A DNA stretch of 63,205 nt, taken from positions 1 to 63,205 of the forward strand of contig NZ_JAUSKL010000109.1 of assembly GCF_030646925.1 (NCBI RefSeq), in the 5' to 3' direction. The position numbers were made by a program, and so were the translations under genes. The stretch comes from Candidatus Binatus sp. GTDB lineage: Bacteria; Desulfobacterota; Binatia; Binatales; Binataceae. Shown in pieces: positions 18,062-28,877 of the stretch (positions are counted from its first letter, which is position 1; each line of letters begins with the position of its first letter). The notes beneath the pieces were generated by a model. The model was not told the origin of the DNA. It saw only the letters and a list, made by a program, of their open reading frames with translations, and ran no database searches.

Positions 18062-21000
18062 CTATTTTCCGACTCCGGTCAGCGTAACGTGCTGCGGCGA
18101 GTTGCTCGCATTGTTGATGATATCGAGCGTGTCGGTCTGCGTGCCGATGGAAGCGGGCGTGAAGGTAACGCCGATCTTGCAAGTCTTGCCTTTGGGCAAC
18201 GCCTTCCTGCAGGTAGTCGAGCTGCCATTGACCTTGAACTCGGAGTTCTTTTCCGTAGCGAAGCTGAAGATGGAAGCATCGCCGGAGTTGCTTTTCGGAT
18301 TTTTGATTTTGACGAACTTGATCTTGCTGGTCGCTCCTACTTTCGTCTTGAACTTAAGCACTGATGGCGATGCACTTAGCGGACCTATAGGAGTCGGCGT
18401 CGCGGTGGGAGAGGGCGTTCGAGTCGGCGTCCTGGTAGCGGTTCTAGTTGCTGTTCGCGATGCTGTCCTGGTTGCCGTTCTGGTCTGAGTCGGGGTTCGC
18501 GATGGCGTCCTGGTAGCCGTAGCGGTTCGGGTTGCGGTGCGGGTCGGCGTTCGACTCGAAGTCGGCGTCGGCGTCGCAGTTACTCCCTTACCAGAGAGAC
18601 TCACGGTCGCTGGACTGCCCGGCGCAGCGAAACTGATTGATAGTGTCCCGGGAATACTGCCCGTGCCAGAAGGTGAGAATCTGACCTGAACCACACAGTT
18701 TGCACCCGGGCTCAACGAGGCACCACAGGTACTGGTTTGAGTATAGTCGGAAGTGGTCGAAATACCGGAGATAGTGATCGTGGCGGTGGAGTTACTGGTT
18801 ACCGTCACATTCTGCGGTGCGCTCAATGTTCCTACCTGCTGGTTGCCGAAGCTGAGGCTGGTTGGTGAAACCCCGATCGCTGGCACGCCGGTTCCCGTGA
18901 GCGAAGCCGTTTGAGGGCTGCCGGACGCATCGTCGGTAACGGAGAGAGTCCCGGTCCTGACGCCACCCACCGTCGGCGTGAAGGTCACGTCAATCGAGCA
19001 ACCTGCAAGCGGGGCTATCTGGCTTCCGCAAGTGTTGGTTTGCGAGTAGTCGCCGCCGCTGACCGAGATATTCGAAATGTTTAGCGGCACCGCCTGGAAA
19101 TTCTTAATTACAAACGACTGCTTCGCTGTCGAACCCAGCGCGATACTGCCGAAGTTCTTTGAGGATGGAGATAACCTGACCCCGCTCGGCGAGCTTTCGT
19201 CATACTTAAGCACGCGATTGTTACGGGAATCCGCAATGTGGACGTTGCCCTGAGAGTCGAGTGCTACGGAAAAGGGGAGGCATAAGCTGTCCGCGGAAGG
19301 GGCAACGCCGCCCCTATTGCAACCCTGTTTGAAGAAGTCAGATTGTCCAAAAACAGTCGTTGGCTGTCGGCTCGACAGCGGAGCATCGAGTTCCAGTACG
19401 CGGTTGTTACGTCTATCCGTAATGAAAAGCCGTCCGAATTTATCGGTCGCCAGACCACTCGGGCCGCATAAGGTCGTTTGACTGGCCGGGCTGCAGTTGG
19501 TTGCGAAGGTGCCATAGACGCGGTCCGGCACAACGCCGGTATGAAGCGGATCGTCAAACTCGAAAACGTTTGTTTGTGGACTCGAAACATACAGATTGCC
19601 AAACATGTCGACCGCCACGCCAGCGGCGCCGTATACCCCAAACTTTAAATCTGGGGCAGTCTTTGTAACCGGAGCGTTGAACTCAAAAACGAGGCTAGTA
19701 TTCGCGTTCGTAAACCAGAGATTTCCTGCAGGGTCAAAAGCGATACCGCTTTGTTGTTGCATGCCGGGAAACGTGCTGTCGCGGAACACCCAGTCAGCCA
19801 CTCGATCAGTCGTATAGGGCGAGTCGAAGCGCAGCAGTCGTTGGTTCCCGGAGTCCCCGACATAGACGTTGCCGGCGGGATCCACACCTACAACGGTGGG
19901 ATGATTAAGATTTGATAGTCCACTACCCGACGCATTGCTCAGCAAATCCGGTTGTCCCAACACCAAATCTGCCGCGGTCCCATTTGCGAACGCTGAAGCG
20001 TCGCTGTAGCCGAGAACTCGGTTGTTTATCGAGTCTGCTATGTAAAGTCGATTGGGTGTGATGCTCATGTCCAGCGCGATGCCTTGAGATGAATACAATT
20101 TCTGCCCGTTGAAATTGTCTGTCGTGTCGTGGGTAAAATCCGCCTGACCTAGTACAAGGTCCGCGTCCGCGCCATTTGTGGCGGGTGCAGTGTAAGCAAG
20201 AACCCGATTGTTGGTAGAGTCCACGACGTACGGATCGTCATTGCCGTCAAAAGCTATGCCTGACGGTGTGCACAGGCTGCCAGCTGAAATTCCTCCCGCG
20301 TTACAGGTTGTATTAGTAAAGCTGCCGCCCTGTCCGAGCACAAAGCTCGCCAAAGTATTCGCGCCGAATGGTGCTTCGAACTCCATGACGCGGTTCTGAT
20401 TTGATACCCAGAGATTTCCGCTCGAATCGACCGCAACGCCCGCGGGCGCGCACGTGCTACCGACATCTGGCCCGGCACATCCGTTTGTTGTGAAGGTCCC
20501 ATTCTGGCCGAATACCCGATCGGCCACCGCGCTCGTGAGAGGCGAATCGAATTCCAGCACCCGGTTGTTGCCAGTGTCGGCCACAAAAAGATCTCCCGAG
20601 GAATCCAGAGCGAGGTAGCTTGGACCGCTCATACTCGAGGCGCTCAATCCTCCATGATTAGGGTCGCCGGAGAAAAAGTCCGGCTGGCCGAATACTCTTG
20701 TCGGCTGCTTACTGACTAAAGGATTGTCGAATTCGAGAACGCGATTGTCTTGATCCGAAACGTAGAGATTTCCGGCGGTGTTCACAGCGACGCCGAAAGG
20801 AAAACAAAGCTCCGTCACCGTACACTGGCCAGATGTCACAAAATCGGAAGCCCCGAAAACTCGATCCGCCACACTATCCGTCGTGAACGGGGAATCATAC
20901 TCGAGCATTCTGTGGTTACCCGAGTCGACTATGTACAGGTTCCCCGCGCCATCAACCGCCAATGTCGTTGGATTCCATAAAGTCGATGCAGAGACAGGGG

Positions 21001-21340
21001 GCGGATTTGGATTCGGTGTGTAGAAATTGGGTTGGCCGATTACAATATCTGCCGCGGATCCGTTGGCGAGCTTCGTGACATCGCTGTAGCCAAGTACTCG
21101 GTTGTTAGCGGAATCGGCGACATAAGCGCGGTTCGGCGTGACGCTGGTGTCTAGCGCTACCGCCTGAGGCCCGTTGAGGCCAATCGCGTCAGGATAGTTT
21201 GGAGCGTTATGCGTGAAATCAGGTTGTCCGAGTACGCGATCGGCGGTCGTGTCGTTGACCACTGCGGACGCGGTGAAAGCTATTGCGATCGCGATTACCG
21301 CAAGCAGCAGGGTCAATCGAAATCTGACTTGCCTGTTCAG
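18062..21340 (-). CDS. Large secreted NHL-repeat and Hydin-type domain protein
   Basis: Protein of about 1090 residues. A signal peptide is followed by 12 or more NHL-type repeats (recurring ADSANNRVLGY, DSGNHRMLEYDSP and VFGQPDF units) that should form beta-propellers. From about residue 730 there are two choice-of-anchor D (ASPM/SPD-2/Hydin) immunoglobulin-like domains, then a Thr/Pro/Arg-rich linker built from TPTRTATRT-like units, then a third such domain to the C-terminus. No ATG exists near the N-terminus. CTG at 21340 gives a signal peptide with the normal positive charges (NRQVRFR), whereas TTG at 21316 would lose them. Probably a surface or extracellular binding protein. Confidence 0.85.
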   Translation of the reverse strand: MNRQVRFRLTLLLAVIAIAIAFTASAVVNDTTADRVLGQPDFTHNAPNYPDAIGLNGPQAVALDTSVTPNRAYVADSANNRVLGYSDVTKLANGSAADIVIGQPNFYTPNPNPPPVSASTLWNPTTLAVDGAGNLYIVDSGNHRMLEYDSPFTTDSVADRVFGASDFVTSGQCTVTELCFPFGVAVNTAGNLYVSDQDNRVLEFDNPLVSKQPTRVFGQPDFFSGDPNHGGLSASSMSGPSYLALDSSGDLFVADTGNNRVLEFDSPLTSAVADRVFGQNGTFTTNGCAGPDVGSTCAPAGVAVDSSGNLWVSNQNRVMEFEAPFGANTLASFVLGQGGSFTNTTCNAGGISAGSLCTPSGIAFDGNDDPYVVDSTNNRVLAYTAPATNGADADLVLGQADFTHDTTDNFNGQKLYSSQGIALDMSITPNRLYIADSINNRVLGYSDASAFANGTAADLVLGQPDLLSNASGSGLSNLNHPTVVGVDPAGNVYVGDSGNQRLLRFDSPYTTDRVADWVFRDSTFPGMQQQSGIAFDPAGNLWFTNANTSLVFEFNAPVTKTAPDLKFGVYGAAGVAVDMFGNLYVSSPQTNVFEFDDPLHTGVVPDRVYGTFATNCSPASQTTLCGPSGLATDKFGRLFITDRRNNRVLELDAPLSSRQPTTVFGQSDFFKQGCNRGGVAPSADSLCLPFSVALDSQGNVHIADSRNNRVLKYDESSPSGVRLSPSSKNFGSIALGSTAKQSFVIKNFQAVPLNISNISVSGGDYSQTNTCGSQIAPLAGCSIDVTFTPTVGGVRTGTLSVTDDASGSPQTASLTGTGVPAIGVSPTSLSFGNQQVGTLSAPQNVTVTSNSTATITISGISTTSDYTQTSTCGASLSPGANCVVQVRFSPSGTGSIPGTLSISFAAPGSPATVSLSGKGVTATPTPTSSRTPTRTATRTATATRTPSRTPTQTRTATRTASRTATRTATRTPTRTPSPTATPTPIGPLSASPSVLKFKTKVGATSKIKFVKIKNPKSNSGDASIFSFATEKNSEFKVNGSSTTCRKALPKGKTCKIGVTFTPASIGTQTDTLDIINNASNSPQHVTLTGVGK
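18390..18585 (-). repeat. Imperfect tandem repeat coding the Thr/Pro/Arg linker
   Basis: Short units related to GGTGTTCG-type and GTTGCGGTT-type words repeat through this part of the NHL-protein gene and encode TPTR/TATRT units. Such arrays change length by slippage, so linker length probably differs between strains. Confidence 0.7.
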
Positions 21341-21465
21341 TGGAATCTCCGGACTTTAGGGACGCAGGCAAGCTATCACCTGGACTGTGCTCGATATACC
21401 AAATGCACACGGTATCTCACTAACGCAGCCGCTCGATTGCATCGGCGGCGGCGGCGCGGGGAACT

Positions 21466-21513
21466 TGACCTCCTATTCTGGAATGGAATAGTCTGGTTAC
21501 GAATAGGAGGTCA
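21466..21513. promoter_or_regulatory. Perfect 13-bp inverted repeat covering a ribosome binding site
   Basis: TGACCTCCTATTC (21466-21478) and GAATAGGAGGTCA (21501-21513) are exact reverse complements, 22 bases apart. The right arm holds AGGAGGT, the ribosome binding site of the carotenoid oxygenase gene (ATG at 21519). In RNA the left arm would pair with and hide it. As DNA it could be an operator; a promoter TTGACC (21465-21470) with TAGTCT (21489-21494) at 18-base spacing also overlaps it. Confidence 0.8.
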
Positions 21514-21518
21514 CCCCC

Positions 21519-22898
21519 ATGTACGATTCCGACAATCCATTTCTGAACGGCAACTATGCGCCGTGGCGCGAAGAGGGCGAGGCCTACGATTTGGAAATCG
21601 AGGGCGAGTTGCCGCGCGAGCTAAACGGCGCGCTGTATCGAATCGGGCCGAATCCGCATTTCATGCCGGCCGGGCGCTATCACTGGTTCGACGGCGACGG
21701 GATGGTGCATGCGTTCATCCTGCGCGACGGACGCGCCGCGTATCGCAATCGCTACGTGCGCACCGACGGGCTGAAGGCCGAGATGAAAGCCGGGCGGGCG
21801 CTCTTCGGCGGACTTATCGAGCAGCCGCGCGAAATGTCGCCCGATGTGCCGCCGTTCAAGAACGCGGCGAACACCAATATCATCGGCTTCAACAATCGCT
21901 TGCTCGCGCTCTGGGAGGCGGGCCTGCCGCACGAGCTTAAGCCCGAGACGCTAGAAACGATCGGCCTCTATGACTTCGGCGGGAAAATTTCGGGGCCGGT
22001 GACGGCGCATCCGAAGTTCGATCCGGCAAACGGCGATCTGCTGTTCTTCGGCTATCAGCCGTTTCCGCCATACGTGACGTGGTATCGCGCGGGCCGCGAC
22101 GGCAAGCTGCTCGAGACGCGCGCGATCGAATCGAAAATTCCGGTGATGATGCACGATTTTATCACCACCGATAACTACGCGATCTTCTTTGTCTGTCCGT
22201 CGGTGTTTCATATCGAGAACGCCGGGCAGGGCAAGCCGCTGCTGATTTGGGAGCCGCAGCATGGCACCAGGATCGGCGCGATGAATCGGCATACGGGCGA
22301 CGTGAAATGGTTCGAGGACGAAGCGTTCTTCGTGTTTCATTTTCTGAATGCGTACGAGGAAAACGGCTCGCTGGTCGTCGATGGATGCCGCATGAAGGCG
22401 CTCGACATGACGGGTACGTCGTTCGGCGGGAATCCGCCGATGCCGTGGCGATGGAATCTCAACCTGAAGGACGGATCGATTCGGCAAAATCAGATCGATG
22501 AAGTGTCGGGCGAGTTTCCGCGGCTCGATGAACGCCTCGCGGGAAGGAAGCATCGCTATGGATACTTCGCCGGCGGCAACGCCGACGAGCGCACCAACGA
22601 ACCGGGCTTCCAGGCGCTGCTGAAGCGCGACTATCAGACCGGCAAGCTGGAGCAGCATACGCTCGGGGCGAACTTCGCACCGGGCGAGCCGGTGTTCGTG
22701 CCGCGCGACGCCAAGTCGGCCGAGGACGACGGCTGGGTGCTCGCGGTGTGGTACGACTCGGCGCTGAATCGCAGCGAGATGATCGTACTCGACGCGCAGA
22801 ACTTCACCGGCAAGCCGGTGGCGCGGGTGAAATTGCAGCATCGCGTGCCGTGGGGCTTTCACGGCAACTGGGTGCCTGCGGTGGAAGTGCGGGGCTGA
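21519..22898 (+). CDS. Carotenoid cleavage oxygenase
   Basis: Non-heme iron dioxygenase of 459 residues in the RPE65/CCD family, which splits carotenoids, apocarotenoids or stilbenoids at a double bond. The four iron-binding histidines are seen as H164 (HPKFDPANGD), H212 (MMHDF), H274 (FVFHFLNAYE) and H448 (WGFHGNW). The N-terminal NGNYAPWREEGEAYDLEIEG and IGPNPHFMP are typical of the bacterial lignostilbene dioxygenase-like branch. Expression is probably controlled by the inverted repeat over its ribosome binding site and by the PadR regulator encoded 43 bases downstream. Confidence 0.95.
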   Translation: MYDSDNPFLNGNYAPWREEGEAYDLEIEGELPRELNGALYRIGPNPHFMPAGRYHWFDGDGMVHAFILRDGRAAYRNRYVRTDGLKAEMKAGRALFGGLIEQPREMSPDVPPFKNAANTNIIGFNNRLLALWEAGLPHELKPETLETIGLYDFGGKISGPVTAHPKFDPANGDLLFFGYQPFPPYVTWYRAGRDGKLLETRAIESKIPVMMHDFITTDNYAIFFVCPSVFHIENAGQGKPLLIWEPQHGTRIGAMNRHTGDVKWFEDEAFFVFHFLNAYEENGSLVVDGCRMKALDMTGTSFGGNPPMPWRWNLNLKDGSIRQNQIDEVSGEFPRLDERLAGRKHRYGYFAGGNADERTNEPGFQALLKRDYQTGKLEQHTLGANFAPGEPVFVPRDAKSAEDDGWVLAVWYDSALNRSEMIVLDAQNFTGKPVARVKLQHRVPWGFHGNWVPAVEVRG

Positions 22899-22941
22899 TC
22901 GCGAATCGAGCGAAGGCGAGGGCGGTTACCAGGGGATAGGT

Positions 22942-24314
<1,373 letters not shown>

Positions 24315-24498
24315 AAAGGCGGCTCCTGCGACTGTTCGGACTGTCGTCCGGCTAAATTTGCGGCGCGCCGATTCCTGCTCACCCGCGGCCTCCGCCGACC
24401 CAGGGTGCTGCGATCTGCCGCGCCGCCTTCTATCTTGCGCAGCACTCTTCGAGATACAAGGGTGCTGCATCGCGCGTCGGAGAAAAAGATCTTGGATC

Positions 24499-24885
24499 CT
24501 ACGCGACGCGATTGATTTTCGGCGCCGTCGGAATCGCGCCGCCGCCCATCACCGCCTCGAAGAATCGCCTCAACTCATCGCGCAATTCACCCAGCGCGAT
24601 TCCGCGATGCACCACCGGCATCGAGTCGATCTTCGCGGATGATTTCGCGTACAGACTTCGCGCGCCGTCGAGATTCCCCCTCTGCGCGTGCAGGATAGCG
24701 ACCGCCGCCTGAATCATTCCCTGCAGAAAGAGCTTCTCGTCACCTTCCGCGCGCAGCCAGATTTCTTCCCACACTTCGTGGCATTCGAAGAATCGGCCTT
24801 CGTTGAAAAGCTCGATCCCGCGCTCGAAAACTTCCTGATGATGCGAACGCGTCACGCGATTCAGGTCGCCGATCGATCGATCCAT
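24499..24885 (-). CDS. DUF309 family protein
   Basis: Protein of 128 residues, all helical. The DUF309 pattern is plain: [20 protein letters not shown] followed by EIWLRAEG and [14 protein letters not shown]. The invariant His and Glu in [10 protein letters not shown] suggest a metal or substrate pocket but no activity is established for the family. It overlaps the upstream LOG gene by 25 bases on the same strand, so they are translated from one message. Confidence 0.9.
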   Translation of the reverse strand: MDRSIGDLNRVTRSHHQEVFERGIELFNEGRFFECHEVWEEIWLRAEGDEKLFLQGMIQAAVAILHAQRGNLDGARSLYAKSSAKIDSMPVVHRGIALGELRDELRRFFEAVMGGGAIPTAPKINRVA

Positions 24886-25448
24886 TTCTCAATCTTAGGC
24901 GGTCGATAAGCCGCCAAGCGATCAAGCATCGCGATCGGCTCAGTCTCGACCAGCAGCATCCCGCGATGCTGACTGCGAAGAAATCGTTCATCGACGGCGT
25001 GATCGAGGAACGCGAGCATTTGTGTGTAATAGCCGCCGACGTTGAGCAATCCGCAGGGCTTCGTATGCTCGCCGAGTTGCGACCACGTGAGCACTTCGAA
25101 GAATTCGTCGAGCGTGCCGAGCGCACCGGGCATCGCGATGAACCCGTCGGCCAGATCGGCCATCGCCGCCTTGCGCTCATGCATCGAGCGCACGACGCGC
25201 AGATCGGGCAATCCGCGATGCGCCACTTCGTACTTCACCAGCGACTCCGGAATCACGCCGACCACGTCGCCACCAGCCTGCAGCACCGCGTCGGCGATAG
25301 CACCCATCAGGCCCACGCTCGCGCCGCCGTACACGAGGCCAATCCCGCGCGCGGCCATCGCACGCCCAAGATTCACCGCCGCATCGATGTATTCCGGTGT
25401 GCGGCCCGGACTCGATCCGCAAAACACGCAGACGCGCTTCAACTCCAC
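24861..25448 (-). CDS. LOG family (TIGR00730) nucleotide phosphoribohydrolase
   Basis: Protein of 195 residues resembling the cytokinin-activating LOG enzymes, which hydrolyse nucleoside 5'-monophosphates to base plus ribose phosphate. It starts [10 protein letters not shown], and the active-site motif reads [16 protein letters not shown], with Ala in place of the second Gly of PGGxGT. Despite the common label lysine decarboxylase, members are not decarboxylases. First of a pair with the DUF309 gene. Confidence 0.92.
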   Translation of the reverse strand: MELKRVCVFCGSSPGRTPEYIDAAVNLGRAMAARGIGLVYGGASVGLMGAIADAVLQAGGDVVGVIPESLVKYEVAHRGLPDLRVVRSMHERKAAMADLADGFIAMPGALGTLDEFFEVLTWSQLGEHTKPCGLLNVGGYYTQMLAFLDHAVDERFLRSQHRGMLLVETEPIAMLDRLAAYRPPKIEKWIDRSAT

Positions 25449-25457
25449 GAAAATCTC

Positions 25458-26003
25458 TCAGGTCTTGGTCGTGCCCGGCTCGAGCTCGACGCCGCACGGC
25501 ACCAGCACTCGCACCACCATGTTGTAGAAGGCTACGTTCTGCACGAGTTCCATCAGGCGGCGCGTATCGAGAAAATTTTTGAGCGCATTCCAGGTTTGAT
25601 CGGTGACGCGAACGTTGCTCGTCGCCTCGACCGCATAGCGCATCACGGCGCGTTCTTCATCGCTGAAGAGCGGCGATTTCTCGAAGTCGGCGAGCGCCTC
25701 GAGTTTTTCGCGCGCAACACCAACTCGGCGCGCGAGATTCCAATGATGCACAAATTCGTACTGCGCATCAGCCAGCCGTCCGACCGTGAGCAGCGCCAAC
25801 TCGCGCAACTTCGGATCGAGCTCGGTGCCGTTCCGGAGTTCGCCGCCGAGCGCAAGGAAGCGCCGCAGCAGGTTCGGCGTATGCGCCAGCGTGCGGAAGA
25901 TATTGCCCACGACGCCGCCGCGCTCGCGCGCCAGGTTCTCGAAAATTTCGCGGTCGCCCTCGGCCAAATCCTCAAGATTCAAATACGGTACTCGCGCCGC
26001 CAT
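25458..26003 (-). CDS. Carboxymuconolactone decarboxylase-like protein
   Basis: Protein of 181 residues with the AhpD/CMD helical fold. The core reads PKLRELALLTVGRLADAQYE followed by FVHHW, the place where CMD or AhpD members carry their functional His and Cys residues. The CxxC of peroxidase-type members is absent, so peroxidase activity is unlikely. It ends nine bases before the LOG gene begins and likely shares its transcript. Confidence 0.85.
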   Translation of the reverse strand: MAARVPYLNLEDLAEGDREIFENLARERGGVVGNIFRTLAHTPNLLRRFLALGGELRNGTELDPKLRELALLTVGRLADAQYEFVHHWNLARRVGVAREKLEALADFEKSPLFSDEERAVMRYAVEATSNVRVTDQTWNALKNFLDTRRLMELVQNVAFYNMVVRVLVPCGVELEPGTTKT

Positions 26004-26077
26004 CGCTGAGCCTCCTGCCGCTTAGATGATGCTTACATGGCGACACTAAACGAGCGATCGCAAAGTTCGCAAGCGCG

Positions 26078-26117
26078 CAAAAAGAAAAGCGGCGATGCGC
26101 TATCCCGCACCGCCGCT
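26078..26117 (-). terminator. Terminator of ilvB
   Basis: On the minus strand AGCGGCG pairs with CGCCGCT (arms at 26111-26117 and 26088-26094), extended by four inner pairs after one mismatch, and is followed by TTTCTTTTT. It sits 28 bases past the ilvB stop. Confidence 0.8.
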
Positions 26118-26144
26118 CGTGAGATCATTGGATTCCGTGTGCGG

Positions 26145-27842
26145 CTACGCGAACAGCATCTCGGACATCGCGCCGCCCGGCGGAATCATCGGCATCACCG
26201 CTTCTTCCTTCGGGATCACGACGTCGATCAGCACCGGCCCCGGCGTCGCGAACGCTTCCCTCATCGTGGCGACGAGGTCCTTCGACTTCTCGACACGAAA
26301 GCCGTGCGCGCCGTATGCATCCGCGAGTTTGACGAAGTTCGGCACCGACATCGTGGAGTAGGAATAGCGCTCGGCGTAGAACTTCTCCTGCCACTGGCGC
26401 ACCATCCCCAGGACATAATTGTTCAGGATGATCACCTTGATATCGACGCCGTACTGCACCGCGGTGCCGAGTTCCTGGATGTTCATCTGGATCGAGCCGT
26501 CGCCCGACACCACGACCACCTTCTTGTCCGGCGCCGCGAAGGTCGCACCGATTCCCGCCGGCAGCCCGTAGCCCATCGTGCCGAGTCCGCCCGAGGTCAG
26601 CCACGAGCGCGGATGCTCGAACGGGAACATCTGCGCCACCCACATCTGATGCTGCCCCACGTCGGTCGCGACAATGCAGTCGCCCTTCGTGATGTTATGC
26701 ATCTCGGCGATCACGTCATGCGGCGACACGTCCTCGCCATGTTTGCCATTCTCGTAGAGTGGTTTCTCCTTCTTCCACTGGAGAATCTGCTGATGCCATT
26801 TCGACCACGCCACCCGCCGCCGCGCGATACTCTCCCGATTCTTGATCAAGGAGAGCATATCGCCGAGCACCGACTTGATATCGCCGACGATCGGAATATC
26901 GACCCGCACATTCTTCGAAATCGACGACGGATCGATGTCGATATGAATGATGGTTTCGGCCTTGGGCGCGAACTCGGAGATTTTTCCGGTCACGCGATCG
27001 TCGAAGCGCGCGCCGACCGCGATCAGGCAATCGGTGTTGCACACCGCGGTGTTGGTGCCATACGAACCGTGCATCCCGAGCATCCCGAGCCGCAGCGAAT
27101 CCGACGCCGGATACGATCCGAGTCCCATCAGCGTTTCGGTGACGGGAATCCCGAGTCCGTGAATCAGTTCGCGCAGTTCGGGCGCCGCGCCGGACCATTG
27201 CACGCCGCCGCCCACATAAAATAAGGGAGTCGAACTTTTTTCGATCGCTTCGATCGCGCGCTCGATCTGCCGCGGATTGCCGCGAATCGTCGGCTTGTAG
27301 CCGCGCAACTCGATCTTGTCGGGATACTTGAAGACGTGCTCCGCCATCTGCACGTCCTTCGGCAAATCCACCACCACCGGCCCGGGCCGCCCGGTGCCGG
27401 CGATATAAAATGCTTCCTTGATAATTCGTGCGACGTCCTTGACGTTCTTCACGAGGAAATTGTGCTTGGTGCAGGGCCGCGTGATGCCGACGAAATCGAC
27501 TTCCTGAAATGCGTCGTTGCCGATCATCGCGGTCGAGACCTGTCCCGACAGTACGACCATCGGCGTCGAATCCATGTACGCGTCGGCGATCCCCGTGACC
27601 GCGTTGGTCGCGCCCGGCCCCGACGTCACGATCACGACTCCCGGCCGTCCGCTGACGCGCGCATAGCCCTCGGCCATGTGCGTCGCGCCTTGCTCGTGGC
27701 GGACCAGTACGTGCTTGATCGGCGAGTCCAGCAGCGCGTCGTAGGTCGGCAGGATCGCACCGCCGGGATAGCCGAAGATGGTGTCCACGCCTTCGGCGAT
27801 CAAGCTCTCGATAACGATTTGTGCTCCCGTCAGTTTTTTCAT
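26145..27842 (-). CDS. ilvB: Acetolactate synthase, large (catalytic) subunit
   Basis: ThDP enzyme of 565 residues that condenses two pyruvates, or pyruvate and 2-oxobutyrate, in the first shared step of valine, leucine and isoleucine synthesis. The N-terminal GYPGGAILP and RHEQGATHMAEGYAR carry the catalytic Glu. The C-terminal ThDP/Mg motif reads SGDGSIQMN...VIILNN. ATG at 27842 (MKKLTGAQIV) is chosen by family alignment; in-frame ATGs lie upstream. The regulatory subunit gene (ilvN) and ilvC are not adjacent, which is unusual since they normally form one operon. It ends in its own terminator. Confidence 0.95.
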   Translation of the reverse strand: MKKLTGAQIVIESLIAEGVDTIFGYPGGAILPTYDALLDSPIKHVLVRHEQGATHMAEGYARVSGRPGVVIVTSGPGATNAVTGIADAYMDSTPMVVLSGQVSTAMIGNDAFQEVDFVGITRPCTKHNFLVKNVKDVARIIKEAFYIAGTGRPGPVVVDLPKDVQMAEHVFKYPDKIELRGYKPTIRGNPRQIERAIEAIEKSSTPLFYVGGGVQWSGAAPELRELIHGLGIPVTETLMGLGSYPASDSLRLGMLGMHGSYGTNTAVCNTDCLIAVGARFDDRVTGKISEFAPKAETIIHIDIDPSSISKNVRVDIPIVGDIKSVLGDMLSLIKNRESIARRRVAWSKWHQQILQWKKEKPLYENGKHGEDVSPHDVIAEMHNITKGDCIVATDVGQHQMWVAQMFPFEHPRSWLTSGGLGTMGYGLPAGIGATFAAPDKKVVVVSGDGSIQMNIQELGTAVQYGVDIKVIILNNYVLGMVRQWQEKFYAERYSYSTMSVPNFVKLADAYGAHGFRVEKSKDLVATMREAFATPGPVLIDVVIPKEEAVMPMIPPGGAMSEMLFA

Positions 27843-27955
27843 TATTTGACCGGCTTCCATGGCCGAATTGAGCCTTCCAAGGTACACCAAGCGCCGATAG
27901 CGGCACAACTTATGCCCCGCGATGCTCGCCTGGATCAGTCAGCTAAGCTTGCTCG

Positions 27956-28438
27956 ATGAAAATCCGGATTCTCGAGCGCGCTCAGATCATCCCGCTCCCG
28001 CTCGACGAGACGTTTCGCTTCTTCTCCGATGCGCGCAATCTGGAACGACTGACGCCGCGATTTCTGAACTTCAAATTTCTATCGACGCCGCCCGAGGTGA
28101 TGCAGACGGGCACAATCATCGACTATCAGATCAGGCTGTGCGGCGTGCCAGTCCATTGGTGCACGCGGATCGAGGCGGTCGAACCGCCGCATCGATTCGT
28201 TGACGTGCAGGACAAAGGTCCGTACCGATTCTGGCGTCATACCCACACGTTCAGGGACGCCGGCAACGGCACGACGGAAATAAAGGATCGCGTCGAGTAT
28301 GCGATGCCGCTCGGGCCGCTCGGCGAATTCGCGCATCGATTGTTCGTCGCGCGGAGCTTGCAGCAGATTTTTGATTTTCGGAGCCGCGAACTCGTCGCGA
28401 TCATGCTCGCGGACCGCATCACCCAATCGATGCCCTAA
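27956..28438 (+). CDS. SRPBCC (START-like) family protein
   Basis: Helix-grip protein of 160 residues. It opens with a strand then PLDETFRFFSDARNLERLTP, the standard START/Bet v1 beginning, and continues with RIEAVEPPHRFVDVQDKGPY and WRHTHTF. Related proteins bind lipids or act as cyclases or coenzyme Q carriers. It is divergent from ilvB with a short shared upstream region. Confidence 0.88.
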   Translation: MKIRILERAQIIPLPLDETFRFFSDARNLERLTPRFLNFKFLSTPPEVMQTGTIIDYQIRLCGVPVHWCTRIEAVEPPHRFVDVQDKGPYRFWRHTHTFRDAGNGTTEIKDRVEYAMPLGPLGEFAHRLFVARSLQQIFDFRSRELVAIMLADRITQSMP

Positions 28439-28654
28439 TCCGCGCCTCGCTTCATACTTGCGCCCGCCGAGGACCGGGCGACCTTCTGTCATTCCCGCGC
28501 GTGGCTGCCGCGCGAGGAATCCCGGCTCCGATTAAGCATCGCGGTTGTTCGACACGCTTGAGCGATCGCACAACCTCTGCGTCAAACTCTTTGTCATTCT
28601 GAGCGTAACGAAGAATCCCGGATCTTTTTCGGGGCTTTTGTTCACGCGCCGACT

Positions 28655-28718
28655 GCACCCTCACCCGCCTTGTCGCTAACGCGCTTCGGCGGCCTCTCCC
28701 GCAACGAAGCGGGCGAGG
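28655..28718 (-). repeat. Dispersed intergenic repeat, copy 2
   Basis: Reverse-oriented copy of the element at 15376-15441, with CCTCGCCCG, CGGGAGAGG and GGTGAGGGTGC read on the minus strand. It lies in a 439-base gap (28439-28877) that also contains three copies of a GAATCCCGG word (28516, 28612, 28750) and no gene. Confidence 0.8.
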
Positions 28719-28796
28719 CAAATTCGCGCCAACTCTAAGACAAGCGAGGAATCCCGGATCCTTTGCTGTGTCCCACGTGGTTTAGGGTTCCCCGTG

Positions 28797-28816
28797 GCAC
28801 AGGCTTTAGCCTGTGC
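28797..28816. repeat. 8-bp palindromic hairpin
   Basis: GCACAGGC (28797-28804) pairs with GCCTGTGC (28809-28816) around TTTA. It lies in the same repeat-rich gap; no T-run follows. Similar words are frequent in intergenic DNA of soil bacteria; function unknown. Confidence 0.55.
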
Positions 28817-28877
28817 GTCTCCTGCGATCAGAATGACAACGCTTGCCGCGTTCGCTCGCTGCTGAAATTCATAAACC

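Noticed and set aside
24404-24475. Two AGGGTGCTGC words beside the IS110 remnant as target-site duplication
   Set aside because: They are not at the ends of the remnant, and IS110 elements typically do not make clear duplications.
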